This document shows positions 1-12,300 of a DNA stretch of 64,000 nucleotides, in pieces. The notes below the pieces were generated by a model that was given only the letters and a program-made list of their open reading frames with translations, ran no database searches and was not told the DNA's origin. Each line of letters starts with the position of its first letter. The first letter of the stretch is position 1. Made by a program: the position numbers and the translations under genes. The DNA is from Setomelanomma holmii. Its lineage: Eukaryota; Ascomycota; Dothideomycetes; Pleosporales; Phaeosphaeriaceae. The stretch is from the NCBI GenBank assembly GCA_010015745.1, contig ML978168.1, positions 124,001 through 188,000 on the forward strand, read 5' to 3'.

Positions 1-1145
1 ATAGCTCGTGACCGAAGCCGCGAAGAATGTTACGCACCAATTGTGCTTTGGATATGCCATATTAAATCGGCAAGGTGAGCCCGTCTGTTGATATCGAACA
101 GATTGAATAGACCAAGTCAAGTGGGTTCGAGCACTGCTTGTCCCTAAAGTGGTAGAAGTTTTCGAGAAGTGTACTCTCAGTGTCCTGCCTGAGAGTATGA
201 TCGATTGGACGCCATAAATCATTGCAGACAAATGAACTGAAAGTGCGGGTGATAACTTCAGAGACCTGCTCATGGAGATAGGACGTATCAAGGTGTTCTT
301 CGCCAGCCATCGGTTGTGCATGGCGCGCCAAGCGTACTTCTTGAGTAATCTATCAACATAGATCTAAGTCAGTTTTGAACACATGTGAGTATTTGCGGAA
401 AAATCTTACCTACGCTCTTGTCCAATAAGCGTCGTGGCAGAGCTCGCTAAAGACAATGAAATGAGCCTCATTGAAGAAGAACTCATGCTGCAAGTCCACC
501 CGCATGTAGCGAAGCAAGGAAGAAAGTCGAGGCTTCTTACCCAACCAGGCCACAACGCGTTGCGCTCTTGAGTAGATCTTGCCCATCTGCTGCATTTGGT
601 GATTCCTCTCAAGATTAAAGTTCTGGTCGATACATAGCGCATCGATCCAGTAGGAGTCTCTAACACTGAAGGGCTCTGCATCTTTGTCTTCGGCATCTTG
701 GTTTCTTGCTTCTCTTTTTGATCGCATGACGTCGAGGAAATTCCATAGATTGCGACGAACGTGGAACGGCTTTCCGTCATGTTGATGAGTTCAGTGTCAT
801 CGGATGAACCCCATACGTACAGACTCCGCAACAAGCAATTAAGTGGGGCTCAGAAGGTCTGGCTTGACTTGATTGATTACCTATTTGAGCCTAGTAGTTG
901 CCTATAGAGGCTTAATTCTTAACTAGATAGGTAAGTGGGTCTCTGAAGGTGAACGGATTGACTTGCTTGTTGCGGACTGTGCATACGTAGAACAAACAGG
1001 TATATCAGTCGTCCAGTGATGCCTGGCGGATCTCGCAACGCAGGACATCTTGACCGTCGCCAGGGAGGACTTGGATCAGCCGAATGGACTCGGTGTTTAG
1101 ATCAAGCGGACTGTGCTGAAAGAAGTAGTTCTTCTCGTCCGCGAT
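1..1145 (-). pseudogene. HET-domain (heterokaryon incompatibility) gene, broken
   Basis: HET proteins trigger non-self recognition and cell death after hyphal fusion. Family blocks appear in order on the minus strand: a pre-HET segment (LNTESIRLIQVLPGD) near 1120-1075, YVWGSSDD near 815, YWIDALCIDQ near 650, YSRAQRVVAWLG near 560, YWTRA/ITQEV at the 350-409 intron, and a DLVYSICS-like block near 90. At least five lesions break it: TGA at 1005-1007; a 162-bp transposon insertion at 820-981; a one-base loss near 780 (the frame changes between ELIN and DGKPFHV); TAG at 410-412 where the family has Trp, immediately before a canonical 60-bp intron (350-409); and TAA at 62-64, after which similar-looking sequence continues in frame to the window edge. 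The 5' limit is uncertain because open frame continues upstream to about 1502. The 3' end lies outside the window. The family call is firm and the pseudogene call is strong. Confidence 0.88.
820..981. mobile_element. hAT-type MITE (162 bp) inside the HET pseudogene
   Basis: The element has 19-bp terminal inverted repeats. The left end reads CAGACTCCGCAACAAGCAA (820-838) and the reverse complement of the right end (963-981) reads CACAGTCCGCAACAAGCAA, so 17 of 19 positions match. It is flanked by a perfect 8-bp direct duplication, CATACGTA, at 812-819 and 982-989; 8 bp is the target-site size made by hAT transposases. A weaker direct repeat of about 32 bp lies near each end (840-871 and 932-964). 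There is no coding capacity, so it is a non-autonomous element. Conceptually removing it and one target copy brings the HET YVWG block into register with the upstream HET segment, which supports a true insertion. Confidence 0.85.
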
Positions 1146-1503
1146 TGGCTGTGGAACAGACTGCGCTTGCGCTTGCTGATTTCTGCTGGTACGCCTTGTA
1201 GCGAAGTGCAGAAGATGCCACCGCTTTCGTCGTGGTTCTTCCTCTGTTAATCTCGTTTCCTTCGTGGTCCTTTCGAGGTCATAGCTCGGGCGAAGCTGAC
1301 TGTTGGGAGTTGTTGTCAGAGTGTGGCAAGGCAGCTGTAGTTGAGCCGCGACTAGGTGCGGCAAGTGCAGCCTCAGGCACCGACCAATAGAAGACGAGCT
1401 GAAACCCATGTCACCATCACGATTGCCGTCCATTCTCTTATCGCCCGTGAAGACAAGCACTCTTGAGGAATCCAAAGCAAAAAAGGTCCCGCCCTCCGCC
1501 AAG

Positions 1504-1811
1504 GTTCCACGCTCACCAACATCTTAGTTTGATCTGAGGCAGACGAGAAGCAACCCAGGACTCCTCAACGCGGCACACAGGTATGTCAATCCAAAGCGCA
1601 TATCTCGTGCATTCGATCTATCCGGACACTCATTCGGCATAAGGAAACCGTCATCGTCGCTTGGAGTTCGTTTCCAGCCACCTATCTATACATTATCGTT
1701 CACTCATACCACATCATCAAAGCGTACACCCAGCATGTAAACACAATTGATACTGCATCGCAACTCATGACACATCGACATGCACCATATCTTGAACTCA
1801 CTCTTCCCCAC
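1504..1811. other. Intergenic, HET remnant to aquaporin 3' end
   Basis: About 300 bp lie between open sequence upstream of the HET remnant and the aquaporin stop codon. I see no gene or repeat here. It should hold the aquaporin 3' UTR. Confidence 0.5.
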
Positions 1812-3372
1812 TCAAGGCTCTGCACTCTTCTCCCTCACTTCCTTCTCCTGCTCTTCCTTATCATCATTGTCCTGCCCCGGATTCGCAACCTCATACTCAA
1901 GGATCTTGATGACCTTGTAGAACACGACTGCAAAGATAGCGCCCACAGCAGGTCCTACCCAGTAGATCCAGTGCTCGCGGTCAAAGATGCCAGTGACGAC
2001 GCATGGTCCAAAGCTGCGCGCTGGGTTGAGCGAGCCGCCGGTGTAGTACACGCCGACGAGCTCGGCGATGAAGAGTGCTAGACCGATGCCGACGGGGGCG
2101 ATGAACGTTGCTATGCGTTGTCAGTAAGGCGCGTGATGTAGGTTGGGGTGAGGGAGACTGACCTTTATGTTTCTCCTTCGCAAGCATGAAGATTGTAAAC
2201 ACAAGTTCAAACGTCAACATCGCCTCAATAAACACACCCTGCGCAAGACTCGTCCCCGTACTCAACGTCGTCCTAACGTTAAAGTCTGTCGGGAACAAGA
2301 TGCTGACAAGATACGAGCTGAAAATCGCACCTGCAATCTGCGCAGCGAGGAGCAAGAATGCGCGAACAGGAGATAAGGCGCGGCAAAGCAGCATAGCGAA
2401 GGTAACGGCGGGATTGAACAGCCCGCCGCTGATGCGGAAAAACACCCATACGTTGACCATGAGACTGAAACCGAAGACGAGAGCGATGTAGAGCAAGACG
2501 CCGGGCTGGAAGCCGGTTTGCTCACCGGTGGTGGTGTTTGTGTCCGACGCAGCAGACGATCCGATGTTGGCGACTTGCGTGCCAGAGAATGCGAAGAACA
2601 AGAACATGGTTGTTCCAACGAACTCGCCGACGAAGGCGACGAAATGGTTCTTCGCATTCGAACCCATCCACATTGCCCATGGCAAACGAAGCACGTCTTC
2701 AGTAGATGGAGGGCGACGCGGTGGTCCGCGCCCGTCTCCAAAGCCAGCGCCGCCAGCATGGGGGTTGATTGGAGGACGTCGAGGGCCCTTTGGCGCATAT
2801 TCGTCGTCACTACCATAGTGCATGTGGAAGCGTGGCTGATCGTTGTGGTAGGTCCCGTTGGTGTCAAAGCTGCCGCGGCCGGGCAAGTTGGTGTAGCGAC
2901 CAGTCACCCGATCGTTACCGTAGGCAGATGGTGGAGGTCTGTGCTGTCGTGAAGGGCGGCGACGGTATGGTTGAGGTTCATAGTCTTCGTCTGAGGCATA
3001 GTCCTCAACATATGGCGTACGATGACTCATATAGCTGTTATGACCACGAATATCTTGAGACTGCGTTCTGCGCTGGTGACGACCTGTAGTGGGTGTTCCG
3101 TAGTCGTTGGGATCAGTGATGCCGCCAAGCCATCTGTTACTTCCGCGATGAACAATGGCATTGGACTCATTTGGAGGGAGCTCAGGGGATACAGGATCCA
3201 AATTGGGGTCGATGTGGGCTTGATGAGGTTGCATTGGTAGACGGAGAAGTTCCTGGCGCGAGTCACTAGATCCACGGGCGTGCCGTGGAGTGATGGGTGT
3301 TTCCATCATCGTTCCATCTTGAAGCTGCTGGCCATAGTACTGGGGCAAAGGACTGGAGTTGGCTGCTGCCAT
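1812..3372 (-). CDS. Aquaporin (MIP family) with long N-terminal extension
   Basis: Two exons, 3372-2163 and 2110-1812, flank a 52-bp intron (GTCAGT donor, CATAG acceptor), giving 502 residues. The first 235 or so residues are hydrophilic and rich in Arg, Pro, Tyr and Asp, and are probably cytosolic. The rest is a six-helix MIP channel with both pore signatures: LFNPAVTF at about residue 320 and SLNPARSFGP at about 432, the latter supplied by exon 2. The unmodified NPA motifs and the Arg after the second one favour an orthodox water channel over an aquaglyceroporin, though substrate is inferred only. A C-terminal acidic/lysine tail follows the last helix. Such long N-termini are common in fungal AQY-like proteins and may be regulatory. 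The start is the first in-frame ATG after upstream stops. Confidence 0.9.
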
Positions 3373-4623
3373 GTGTAGGAAGCGAGAGGATATCCAGGTA
3401 GGCTAGTGGAAGTGTTTGATGGTGTGTTGCAACTCAGTGCGAGACGGTGTTCTCTAGCGCAATGATGAGAGTCTGTCTAGTATAGTTCATTCAATCAAGG
3501 AGTTGGATTGGTGACTTGGTGCGAATACTTAGTGTGTATAGTGGGAATCGTGATAATGTGACTGGTCTCAAGGAGGTGCACGAACGACGGTATACATAGT
3601 AGTCGCAGCAACGGCCGAGACCCTGAACATCCCTCTCATCTTTCCTGTCTCGGCTCAACTTCGTCCCTGTGTGATCCGCAGCGCATGTTTTATCTCCTTT
3701 TTCTTATTTTCATTCGTTGATCAAGGCAACCGGTGGGTAGGCCCAGAGATCGCGATGGCGATGACGTCGAGCAAATCTCTGAATAGCTTGCACGGACGAA
3801 ACGTGAGGTGTCGTGGCATGGAATCTACTGGAAAGAAAGCATGCGATTCCTGGTGTATATGGGGTAAACTGCGAGAGGAGAAGCAGAACCGACTAGGATA
3901 CGGCAGGGATGGGGTAGATACGCGAATCGAAGATCAACACTGCCTTGGACGTTACACGTATGGAGGCATGGTCGTCGCTTGTAGTTGTAAACTTGCTGGG
4001 ATTTTTGCAGTAGGGTGCCGCTTAGCGCTGACTGTAGATTGGTTTTGACGATGCCGCGCGAAAGGCTTATCCCTGCGCCAGGTGGCTGGAAGACCCTGGT
4101 GCTTGTATGAAGGACAAAGTAAAACCACCAAGCATGGAGGCGCTTATCGAATCCGTGAATGGTCCGACAATGACGATGGTGCTAGTTTGATGGGTTTACG
4201 CACACGATTGGAAAGACGAAATTGCACATTTTCGACTCCAGAAATTGGGAAGCTGCACGAGAGCAATGGCGCAACCACAGAATGGTGTCAATGAGCAAAA
4301 GTCAAGTATGTCTAGACTTTCAGACAGTGGAAGAGCACTTCACGCTAAGGGGATCGCTGGCACGGCTGACGTTGTTTCGGATTGTTCCCTCGTCGTGATC
4401 ATCACTGGACGCGCAATGGCTGAAGTACACACCGATGGCTGAAGGAGATTTCAGGATCATAGAACAGTTTGAGTATAGCGTGTATGCGAGGGTGCGCTGT
4501 CATGAATCCTTCGCGAGGTGCTAGTACGAATGGGATTCCTCGGCCCTATTGGATTCGATATCATGGGATTTCTCTTCTTCGATCAAATCTCGAGCCCCGC
4601 ATAACGACCCCAAGATCTGGACT
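3373..4623. other. Intergenic, aquaporin promoter to MFS 3' end
   Basis: A 1.25-kb stretch between the aquaporin start and the permease stop. Open frames here (for example 3671-4048) have no recognisable domain and no splice context. It should contain the aquaporin promoter near 3373-3700 and the permease 3' UTR near 4500-4620. Confidence 0.5.
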
Positions 4624-6268
4624 CTAGACCTTCTCTCCGCTAGGCTCAACGTGTTGAATTTGATCAGTGTCGCCCAAGTCTTGATCCTTAGTCGGGTAAT
4701 GTGTGGTGCTGCCTTCAATTTCCCTCCTCTTCTCCGTTCGAACATGCATCCACACCAACAGTGCGGTCCATATCGCCATACCAATACTGACGGCGATCAT
4801 AGCATACATTCCCCGCGTGAAATATGGTGCAAAATTTGCTCCATAGAACACGATTGACCACCAGGCATTGATGGCGTTGCTACCCATATTCATACTGGCG
4901 ATGACAACCGCTCGAAGAGAGTCTTCTTCGTATCGCAAGACGTCATTTGCCCATGCGAAGAATGTTGCTTGACAAGCATACACACTGCCGGCCCAGTAGT
5001 ACATGGCAAAGTGTATTGTCGTATTGTGCGGGTATGCCAAGATTAACGCACTGGCAACGACACCAGTGATGCCGATCCAGTATCCGACTGCAGCCATTAG
5101 CAAGGAATCGTGAGATGAAAGCGCAGATCTTACCGAGGTACCGTTTACCGCCCATAAAATCTGTAAGAGTGGCCCAGAATAATGTTGATACTATTCCAAC
5201 AGCTGGTACTCCGGTGGGATAGTTGTTGACTTGTGCCACAGTGTACTTGTTGGTCGGATGAGACTTCATGTACAGTTGCAAAAGTGCATTCGTGCTGAAC
5301 GACTCGGTCTCTCCAGCAAGAATCCAAAGGACGACAAAGAAGTACCAGTACCACGTGCCAAAGCAATGCTTCAAGAACGTCCAAGAGATCGGCGTGCGTT
5401 CGGAAACCTCCGGCACACGCGAGATGGCAAGCGCCTTTTCATCGGCAGACAGATATGGTGCCTTGGTGTTACGCGGGGTATCTATCAAACCAAGTCAGTA
5501 CGTGTCTAACATTTCGACCGTACACCAAACTTACCCGGGAAGAGGAGGAAGCCGTAGACAAGCACGGGCAGCGTAATGATCCCATCGATGATGAAACTGA
5601 ACGTTGTCAGGTTTTGCACATAGCCGATTGCTATCGATTACTTACAGCCACCGCCATCCGGAGAGTCCTTGGAGTCCGTTCATGCTGGAGTGAATACCAG
5701 TTTGAACGAACCCCCCAATCATAGTGCCAGCTAATCCTGACGCCGTGAATATGCCGCTTCGCTTTCCGAGCTCTTTCTCCGTATACCAGGAACCCAAGAT
5801 ATAATGGGTGCCCACGAACGTGGAGGCTTCGAAGATCGCTTGAAAGAATCGGATCGCCATGATATCTTGTGGTTTCTGGGCTGCTGAAGTGACCATAGTC
5901 AAGAACGCCCATGCTACCTACACTGGGTCAGATTATGACAGTACTGTAACTCGGAAATCTCTCACCATGCAAGAGGGAAAGAAGATCCTTGGTTTGACGT
6001 AGTACAATGCGATGTTGCAAGGCACCTGACCAATGGTGTAGCCGACCATGAAGACGGTATTGATCTGATTGAGCTGATTTCCATGGAATTTCAACTCCTC
6101 CTTCATGCCAGAGACATATGCATTGTTCAGATTTGTCCGATCCAAGTAGTTTAGAAAGTACATAAGACAACAAAAGGTAAGGATGAAGAAGTCCAGCTTC
6201 TGCACAAGCTTGCGCTCGCCTGGCGCATTCTGGTCGCCCCTGAGGTACTGCACGAAGCGGTTCGCCAT
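4624..6268 (-). CDS. MFS permease, anion:cation symporter family (Dal5/Liz1/Seo1-like)
   Basis: Five exons are inferred: 6268-5966, 5917-5646, 5596-5535, 5481-5134 and 5087-4624. The four introns are 46-53 bp and all GT-AG, and the joined frame is open for 482 residues. Near the N-terminus is the ACS-family sequence NYLDRTNLNNAYVSGMKEEL, followed by KPRIFFPSCM at the end of helix 2; this wording resembles the Liz1/Seo1/Fen2 branch (pantothenate and related carboxylate uptake). Later blocks include FPDTPRNTKAPYLS after helix 6 and a polar C-terminal tail. It would import a small organic anion or amide across the plasma membrane; the substrate cannot be read from sequence. It diverges from the amidase gene over 683 bp, so transporter and amidase may act on one nitrogen source. 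Confidence 0.88.
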
Positions 6269-6951
6269 GAAGGTTGATATCGACTGGCAATCCTTGCGAC
6301 CGTTGGCGACAGTCTACGAGTTTAAGTGTGGTGTTGCAGAGGAGGAACGTGTCGTAGGTCGTCTCGGTAATAGCAGGGTTTGGCGAGCGCTGATCGCTCC
6401 TTCTTGAGCAATTGGTTGGCTCAACGCTCTTCGGGAAATTTTGTCCCGCTCATGATAGTGATAGGACTGATATGTGATATGCAATGCTACTCACGACTGA
6501 CTCGAGCTGGGGTCTCAGCATCAGCGTCTATCGCGTGCGCCAACAGTGGGATAGATGCTGTTGTTACTTCGTGGATTGCCACAATGGGCAGGAGATGCCG
6601 ATACCGCGAATGTGGTACAGTCCGAACATCTGCAGGAGTACCGGATGAGTACCGCGCCAGATGAATTCGGCCGAATATTGCTAATAGACGACTGGAGACG
6701 CGTGAGGAGTCGTGTGGTTTACATAACAAGCGAGGTCATGGGACTTGTGGTTTGGTGTAGGTCCGGGCGCAGCTATCGTCATATACCGAGCCGAACCAGA
6801 GGTGGGGAATTGGGTATCGGAGTTGAACGCCTGCCAGAAATAGTCTAAGAAGCTCGAGTGGCATGTGGCGTGTCTGTCATTAGTTTCTCTCCGTTCTCTG
6901 TAGGTACCCAACGATATTTTTGATTGTCTTTCAACTTGAACCCTCTTGACA
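6269..6951. promoter_or_regulatory. Shared divergent promoter, MFS permease / amidase
   Basis: A 683-bp gap between two divergent start codons. It contains two abutting TGATAG hexamers at 6453-6464, matching the HGATAR consensus of AreA-type nitrogen GATA factors. That fits nitrogen-metabolite control of an amidase and a permease, but binding is inferred only. Confidence 0.5.
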
Positions 6952-8890
6952 ATGACGTCTGACGGCAACTGGGAGAAGATCGCCGCGGCAAAGCGCGCAG
7001 CACTCGCGGAAGCAATTCCGAAAGAATACCGCGTCCCTGAACAACAACTCCCACCAGAATCGCAACTTGACGTGACGTCGTGGCCGAAGAAATCAGGATG
7101 GTTCTCTTCCAAGGAACTGGAGATCACAGACAGCACAGCATTGCAGATACTGGAAAAGGTCGCGTCCAAGACGTGGACCTCGGAGGAGGTGACGAGAGCT
7201 TTCTGCAAGCGCGCAGCAGCAGCTCAGCAGCTTGTACGTAGACTCGATGCATGAATACTACCTGGGCATGGCTGATATAGGGCCAGACCAATTGTCTTAG
7301 CGACGCGTTCTTCGACGAAGCCATCGAAAGCGCTCAAGCGCTCGACGAGCACCTCAGTCGCACCGGAAACCTCATCGGACCGCTGCATGGACTTCCAATT
7401 TCTCTCAAGGATAACTTCAATATCAAGGGTAAAGACAGCACCGTTGGGTTTGCCTCCCTTGTGAATGAGCCCGCCGAGTACAATGCCACTCTGGTGGACA
7501 TATTGGAGAAGCTTGGGGCTGTACGATACTGCAAAACAAATGTGCCAACAGCAATGATGATCGTAGGTATAACGGCTAAACTCTGATACCACGAAGCTCA
7601 TAAGAAGCAGGCTGAATCCGTCAACAATGTATTCGGCAGAACTGTCAACCCCCTGAATCGTAAGGTCACATCTGGCGGATCCTCAGGTGGCGAGTCAGCA
7701 CTGATTGCCTTCGGTGGAAGTCCCCTGGGTATTGGGACGGATATTGTAAGTCTCTCGGGGCAATTCATGTCATGCGTAGTGACTAATGACTTCAAGGGTG
7801 GCTCTCTCCGCATTCCAGCAGCATGCACTGGCATCTACACACTTCGTCCCTCCTTCGGTCGTTTCACCACACAGCGATGCAGATCTGGCCTGGCAGGTCA
7901 GGAAGCTGTCGCAAGCGTCAACGGACCAATGGCCAGGACACTGGAGGATATTACACTGTACTCGAGAGCGATCATAGACGCGCAGCCGTGGACACTCGAT
8001 CCCAAGATGCTACCGATACCTTGGCGGCAAGTAGAACCCAAAAAGAAGCTCAAGATCGCCGTTCTGTCGAACGATGGAATCTGTCTTCCAACTCCACCAG
8101 TGCTTCGCGCGCTCAAGGAGACCACAGAAGGCTTGAAGGAGGCTGGGCATGAGATCGTTGAGTGGGATCCGAAATTGCATCGAAAAGCCTTGGAGCTACT
8201 GGGTCGTATGTTTGTTGCAGACGGCGGAAAGAGTGTCGAAGCTCTCCTAGCACCGGCGCAAGAGCCGTATCGACCAGAAATGCAGCAGTACGAAGATGCA
8301 AAGGAGCTCGGCGTCCTGGACATGTGGAAGCTACATCTGGAACGCTCGGAGCTGCAACGGCAGTACCTTGAACAGTGGATGTCACATGACGACCTCGACG
8401 CCATACTGGGTACGTAAGGTCAGCTTCATTCGAGTTCCCATACTGACATACAGCAGCGCCTACCACGCCATATGCCAGCGTGCCGCACGGGGACTTCAAG
8501 TACGTGGGATACACTGGAGTCTACAATGTCGTGGACTACTCTGCCGTGTCCTTTCCAAGTGGCGTGACTGTTGACAAGGCGAAAGACACGTTAGCTTCAG
8601 ATCTCAAGGCCCAAAGCGAGTTCTGCCAGGGTGCTAGGGACAGCTGTGAGTCTTTAGAACACATCAAAAATGGCTCGTAGCTGCATGCACTAACGTTGAC
8701 TAGATGATCCTGAGCTGTTGCATGGCCTTCCCGTGAGCTTACAGTAAGTGTACAATGTATCTAAACCATCTCAACCTCTACTAACCTGACTATCAGGCTG
8801 GTTGCACAAAGACTACAAGAAGAGAAGGTGCTTGCCATGACGGCAACGGTTCTACAGGCTATCAAGTCTGCTGGCAAGGCTAATTTGTGA
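6952..8890 (+). CDS. Acetamidase-type amidase (amidase signature family)
   Basis: Seven exons are inferred: 6952-7233, 7287-7562, 7611-7745, 7797-8409, 8457-8645, 8704-8743 and 8797-8890. All introns are GT-AG of 47-58 bp, and the product is 542 residues, close to Aspergillus AmdS. It hydrolyses small amides to carboxylate and ammonia in the cytosol. The catalytic Lys lies in PISLKDNF (about residue 133). The Gly/Ser loop SGGSSGGE (about 207) and GTDIGGSLR (about 232) carry the cis-Ser and nucleophilic Ser of the Ser-Ser-Lys triad. The C-terminal ELLHGLPVSLQLVAQRLQEE block is typical of fungal acetamidases. The fourth intron has two possible acceptors (8453 or 8456); 8456 fits the family better. 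The start is the ATG after the 5' stops; the exact amide is unknown. Confidence 0.92.
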
Positions 8891-9318
8891 GTTTGAGGTG
8901 CCTTATCGCGGTGTGGTCGTAACTGCTCTTGCCTATGCGCACGCGGCCATGGAGACCGAGGAAGGAGCATCGCGTTCAGTAAATAACTTGCGCACCACAA
9001 CATCAACCTCATCTCTTCACTCCCACTTCTCCACCACATTCATACCTTCCTCTTCTTCTATCCTTTCGACCTCTAGATCTCCCGCGCCCAGCTTCATCTT
9101 CATTAGCGTGCACCTCGCTGTACGCTACCTGAAGCTGGTCAGCTCATCACGCTACCAAACCTTCGAACATCACCTCATGCAGGCTTCTCTCACAACTCCT
9201 CATCTATTCCCTCGTATTAAATCATAAACCTCTCCGTCTCCTACCTGCTGGAAGATCTCACAATCACTTCCTGGCGTTGCCACAGTCACGGCACAGCTCG
9301 AATCAACACTACGCAAGA
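8891..9318. other. Intergenic, amidase to MFS
   Basis: A 428-bp gap between collinear genes. It is pyrimidine-rich from about 9000 to 9270 (CT-rich tracts upstream of the next ATG), as is common in fungal core promoters. No gene was seen. Confidence 0.5.
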
Positions 9319-12300
9319 ATGGCTGCGAACGCAGACTCTGTTTTGATCAAGTCAGATGGCCCTGCGAAGACTCCCACAAAGCCTCAGGTGAGGAAGCTTG
9401 AACCGCGCACAACTGCCAAGAAGCTTCCATGGCTCGACGGCAAAAGCTCGCGAACTGTATCTACAACGCCCCCTCAGCGTCCTGGGAGCGACACCGATTC
9501 GCCCTCTCCTGCTACTCAGCTGCCGAACCGCAAGTCGTCCGCAGCCCCTGCGACTAAGCGTGCCATTACGACGACGCCAACAATTCGAAGGAAGACGCTG
9601 ACTGCGGCCATCGAACGCGCTGATTTCTCCGTCGCGGGCAGTAGCCCATCACCGGTTACCAGGTATCATCTGTCCCAAGTACGCCGCGTGTCTATCGTGC
9701 CCAAGGATCTATCGCCACTCATAGCTGTAGCGTCGCATCGTCCTTCGGTAACGCATGAGCCTCAAAGGCGGTTGTCCGTTATTCAGCATCACGATAGACT
9801 TTTGGAGGATGACGATTACGGCAACGCTCCTCTTCGCGCGGATAGCCTAGCCCCTGTGCCAAATCACCTCGAGAGATCAATCACACCGGATTCAATACTC
9901 TTGCCAATCCGGCGAGATGTCGTGTCAAGCATGTCTCCGGCCGTCGTTTCACGTGTGCAAATGTCACCTTCGCAGCCTGCACCAGGTCGCACTGCTTTCG
10001 AACGTATCGGGGATCGGAGGATAAGTAATGCTATCGAGGGTTTGGAAGACATGGTACAAGAGGCTGTTGAAATTGCCGACGAGACCGCGGATCAACGACA
10101 GGTCGAGGAGATATATGACATCATCGAAGATGCGAGAGCTGCCATCCAGGACGCCTCAGAAGATCCCACAATACGCCTAATGGAGACCGCGTCCCCGCTG
10201 GCTGTGTCGGAATTATTTAATGTTGACGAAATATCTTCAGAGTTCTCATCACAGTCGTCCTACGGTGGCTACCATGGTGAAACGACGGCACCAAAGCCAT
10301 TGAGAACTTCCCCACCGTTCCCTGTCCTTGTCCAACGGAACATCGTGGATGATGTCGAAGGACTTATTGTCCCGGCCGAACATGACATGCCGCAGAGAGA
10401 TAGCGCTTCCTTTGATTGGGCATACTCACGAGATAAGAGACGAGGGCATTCGAGGTCTTCCCCATCTTCCAGCGACATTGGGGGTCGTGATCACACTGAT
10501 TACAGCACGCGAAGTGATCTGCTCCTTCCGCCACAGCCCATACAATCGGCTGCAAGAGATCATGTTGATTTTGTGCTCCGACCCACCACTCGGGAACAGT
10601 CTCGCAGCCGTACACGTAAGTGCCCATACGATGATGGTCCAGTACGTGTTGGCAGACATCGACATCGCCATCGGCACGATTTAGACCAGCGATCCAGATC
10701 ACGGTCTACTCGTCGGCGACACAGATCGTCCGGCTTCAGCCAAATCGACACGTCGTTCGACGAGGAAGACATACCCGCCAAGATATATGGCAATGCTTTG
10801 ACTGTGAGAGAACAGGCACATCACCATAATATCAGTCTGCGCCGACACCACCGGCGCCAGCCAATCGCAAGGAACTGGTCAACAAGCAAGAAGCGTCTCA
10901 CTGCAGCGATTGCATGTATCAACACAGCTTTGCTGGGCATCATTGTGGGCATATATGTACGTCGGCGCACTCTCCCCATATTTTTGAGTCTTACTGACTC
11001 TGCTTCAGGCAGGTGAAGTGCCTCGCATACAGTATTTCCTTGCTGATGAGAGGCACATCGCGGTGGTTGGCAATGCTGTGTGCGTACGCAATGGATGGAA
11101 CCATGACATCGCTGACACCTTGCAGATTGTACTTTGGGCTCGCCTTGTCCACCTCCGTCGTATGGCCACTGCCTTTGCTGCATGGGCGCAAGCCCTACGT
11201 TCTAGCCGCCCTCGCTCTGGCTTTGCCCCTACAATTTCCTCAAGCGATTGTGGTTGGCGAGAAGCGATCGCCCAACGATGCAAGGTTCAGGACTGGTCTG
11301 CTGTGTGCCCGCACAGCCACTGGGTTAGTGCTGGGTTTTGCGAATGTCAATTACATTACGGTGTTGCTCGATCTCTTCGGCGCCTCCTTACAAAGCAAAA
11401 ATCCGCACCAAGAGTATGTCGTTCCAAACGATGTACGCCGACATGGCGGAGGTATGGGTATGTGGCTCGGCATATGGTCCTGGTGCTGGATCGCCTCACT
11501 GGCCGTTGGCTTCCAGGTAGGCGCCGCCATCATCGAGAAATTGAGCCCTGACTGGGGTTTCTACGTTACGGTCATAATTCTCGCCTCAGCACTTGTGCTC
11601 AATATCATGGCCCCAGAAACGCGTCGATCAGCATACCGAAAGTCCGTCACGGAGGTGTACGATCGAGATGAAAACTTTATCACCCGACGAGTGTCGCGCG
11701 GCGAATGCAAGCTACACATCTCAACCGAAGGGCCAAAGTACTGGTTTGAGGAGGTATGGGCTGGGATGAAGCTCGTCGTCATGATGATGTGCCAGCCTGG
11801 GTTTTTCGTCTTGTCCTTCTACCTCGCGTGGATCTACGCACAGATCGTGCTTGTCATCGTCCTCCTCGGCGCGCTTCTTTCGAGGGACTACAAGTGGCAG
11901 CCTCGATTCGTTGGAGCAGGTGTTATGTCCATTGCCATCGGTGCCTTCCTTGCCATACCGTTGACAAAAGCCGGCATCTTCTCTCGCGAGAGGAATAGTG
12001 CATTCCGGACAGACAGCATGACCTTTCAGAAGCAAGTCACCTGGTCATCGCATCTTGTCCGCCGCGCCATCTTCACGCTCACCCTTCCGCTAATGGGGCT
12101 GGCGTACACAGTCTCATCAGCAGGCAAGCCAAGACCTTACATGGTCCCAATTGTGTTCGCTGGCGCTCTAGGGTTCCTCAGCATCCTCGCGATAGCAGAA
12201 TGTCATGGCATCATGATGGAGACCTTCGACACGTGCGACCTGCAGCCTGGTGCTAACACACGGCACCGTCTCGAATCAATGGCAGTTCAGGATCGACGTC

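Noticed and set aside
3671..4048. 125-residue open frame upstream of the aquaporin start
   Set aside because: No domain and erratic composition, and it lies where the aquaporin promoter should be; a chance frame is more likely.
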